From Bifidobacteriaceae bacterium (lineage in GTDB: Bacteria > Actinomycetota > Actinomycetes > Actinomycetales > WQXJ01), in the NCBI GenBank assembly GCA_031256885.1, contig JAIRPS010000113.1:1-5403 (forward strand): DNA of 5,403 bases, read 5' to 3'. Within the stretch, counting starts at the first letter, position 1; every line of letters begins with the position of its first letter. The notes below the pieces were generated by a model, which searched no databases, was not told the origin of the DNA, and worked only from the letters and a program-made list of their open reading frames with translations. This document shows, one piece after another, positions 5,060 to 5,403 of this stretch. The translations under genes were made by a program, and so were the position numbers.

Positions 5060-5403
5060 ATGGCAATGAACTTCTCCCAATGGGGTAACGATCTATACAC
5101 CGGCAAGCGTTCTTATAACGTGGTCGGCAAGCGGCGTGCCTTCTTCACGGTTTCGCTTGTGGTGATCCTGATTTGTGGCTTCCTGATTTTCAAGCCCGGT
5201 TTGACGGCTGGTATTGAGTTTCGTGGCGGCTCCGAGTTCCGCGTCATCACCACTGGGTCAACAATTGACCAAGCGCCAGCCGAGGAGGCGGTTCACCAGG
5301 TTGCACCCGAAGAAGAGGTGCACATTACCAAGGTTGGTTCCGGTTCACTACGGATCCAAACCCAAGAGCTGACCGACGCTCAAACCAAGCAGGTAACCAC
5401 CGC
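5060..5403 (+). CDS. secF: SecF, protein translocase subunit (3'-truncated by window edge)
   Basis: SecF is the partner of SecD in the proton-driven SecDF complex. The frame opens with MAMNFSQWGNDLYTGKRSYN and stays open for 114 codons to the window edge. It shows a basic cytosolic N-terminus with KRSYNVVGKRR (16-26), a first membrane helix (about 28-45, FFTVSLVVILICGFLIF), and then GIEFRGGSEFRV (51-62), the SecF equivalent of the conserved GIDFxGGT motif opening the outer P4 domain. About 50 further residues of P4 follow. The remaining five helices lie beyond the window. The start is one base after the secD stop with a strong AGGAG, so the two subunits are probably translated in a coupled, balanced way. 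No defect is seen in the visible part. Confidence 0.95.
   Translation, partial: MAMNFSQWGNDLYTGKRSYNVVGKRRAFFTVSLVVILICGFLIFKPGLTAGIEFRGGSEFRVITTGSTIDQAPAEEAVHQVAPEEEVHITKVGSGSLRIQTQELTDAQTKQVTT

Noticed and set aside
1..5403. Novel system, mobile element, CRISPR array or RNA gene
   Set aside because: All long frames are conserved housekeeping genes in a known order. No spaced direct repeats, terminal inverted repeats, transposase motifs or tRNA-like arms were seen.

Overview
The window holds the end of one gene, four complete genes and the start of a sixth, all on the + strand and tightly packed: ruvC (3' part) - ruvA - ruvB - yajC - secD - secF (5' part). The organism is most likely an actinomycete-type bacterium (Actinomycetota) of moderate G+C. 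The evidence is the ruvCAB-yajC-secD-secF gene order, SecD with the form TADSFVVYFERIRDE instead of the proteobacterial VDANVLIxERIKEE, a low-complexity insertion in the SecD periplasmic-type domain, frequent GTG starts, and RuvB with the actinobacterial-looking stretch [27 protein letters not shown] cannot name a genus.

Positions 1-2260 encode the Holliday junction machinery. RuvC is the resolvase, RuvA the junction-binding tetramer and RuvB the hexameric AAA+ motor. ruvA and ruvB overlap by 4 bases (ATGA). A 76-base gap between ruvC and ruvA (464-539) is the most interesting non-coding stretch. It holds a promoter-like element resembling the RecA_NDp (PafBC-type) damage promoter, a four-copy hexamer array that supplies several phased -10-like hexamers, and a degenerate actinobacterial LexA box. 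Together these suggest a DNA-damage-inducible start for ruvAB separate from ruvC.

Positions 2308-5403 encode the accessory translocase: YajC, SecD and the start of SecF. These act with SecYEG in the membrane, using the proton gradient to assist late steps of protein export. secD has a large Ala/Ser/Glu/Pro/Asp-rich insertion in its outer domain with a five-unit 8-residue tandem repeat, plus a basic C-terminal tail. It runs into secF with one base between stop and start. yajC and secD lie in the same frame, separated by one TAG stop and 16 sense codons that include a small hairpin.

No RNA genes, mobile elements or CRISPR arrays are visible, and no stretch over 300 bases lacks a gene. The overall content is a known conserved chromosomal cluster. 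The unusual points are the regulatory gap before ruvA, the RuvB C-terminal extension, the reduced acidic pin of RuvA, and the enlarged SecD insertion.
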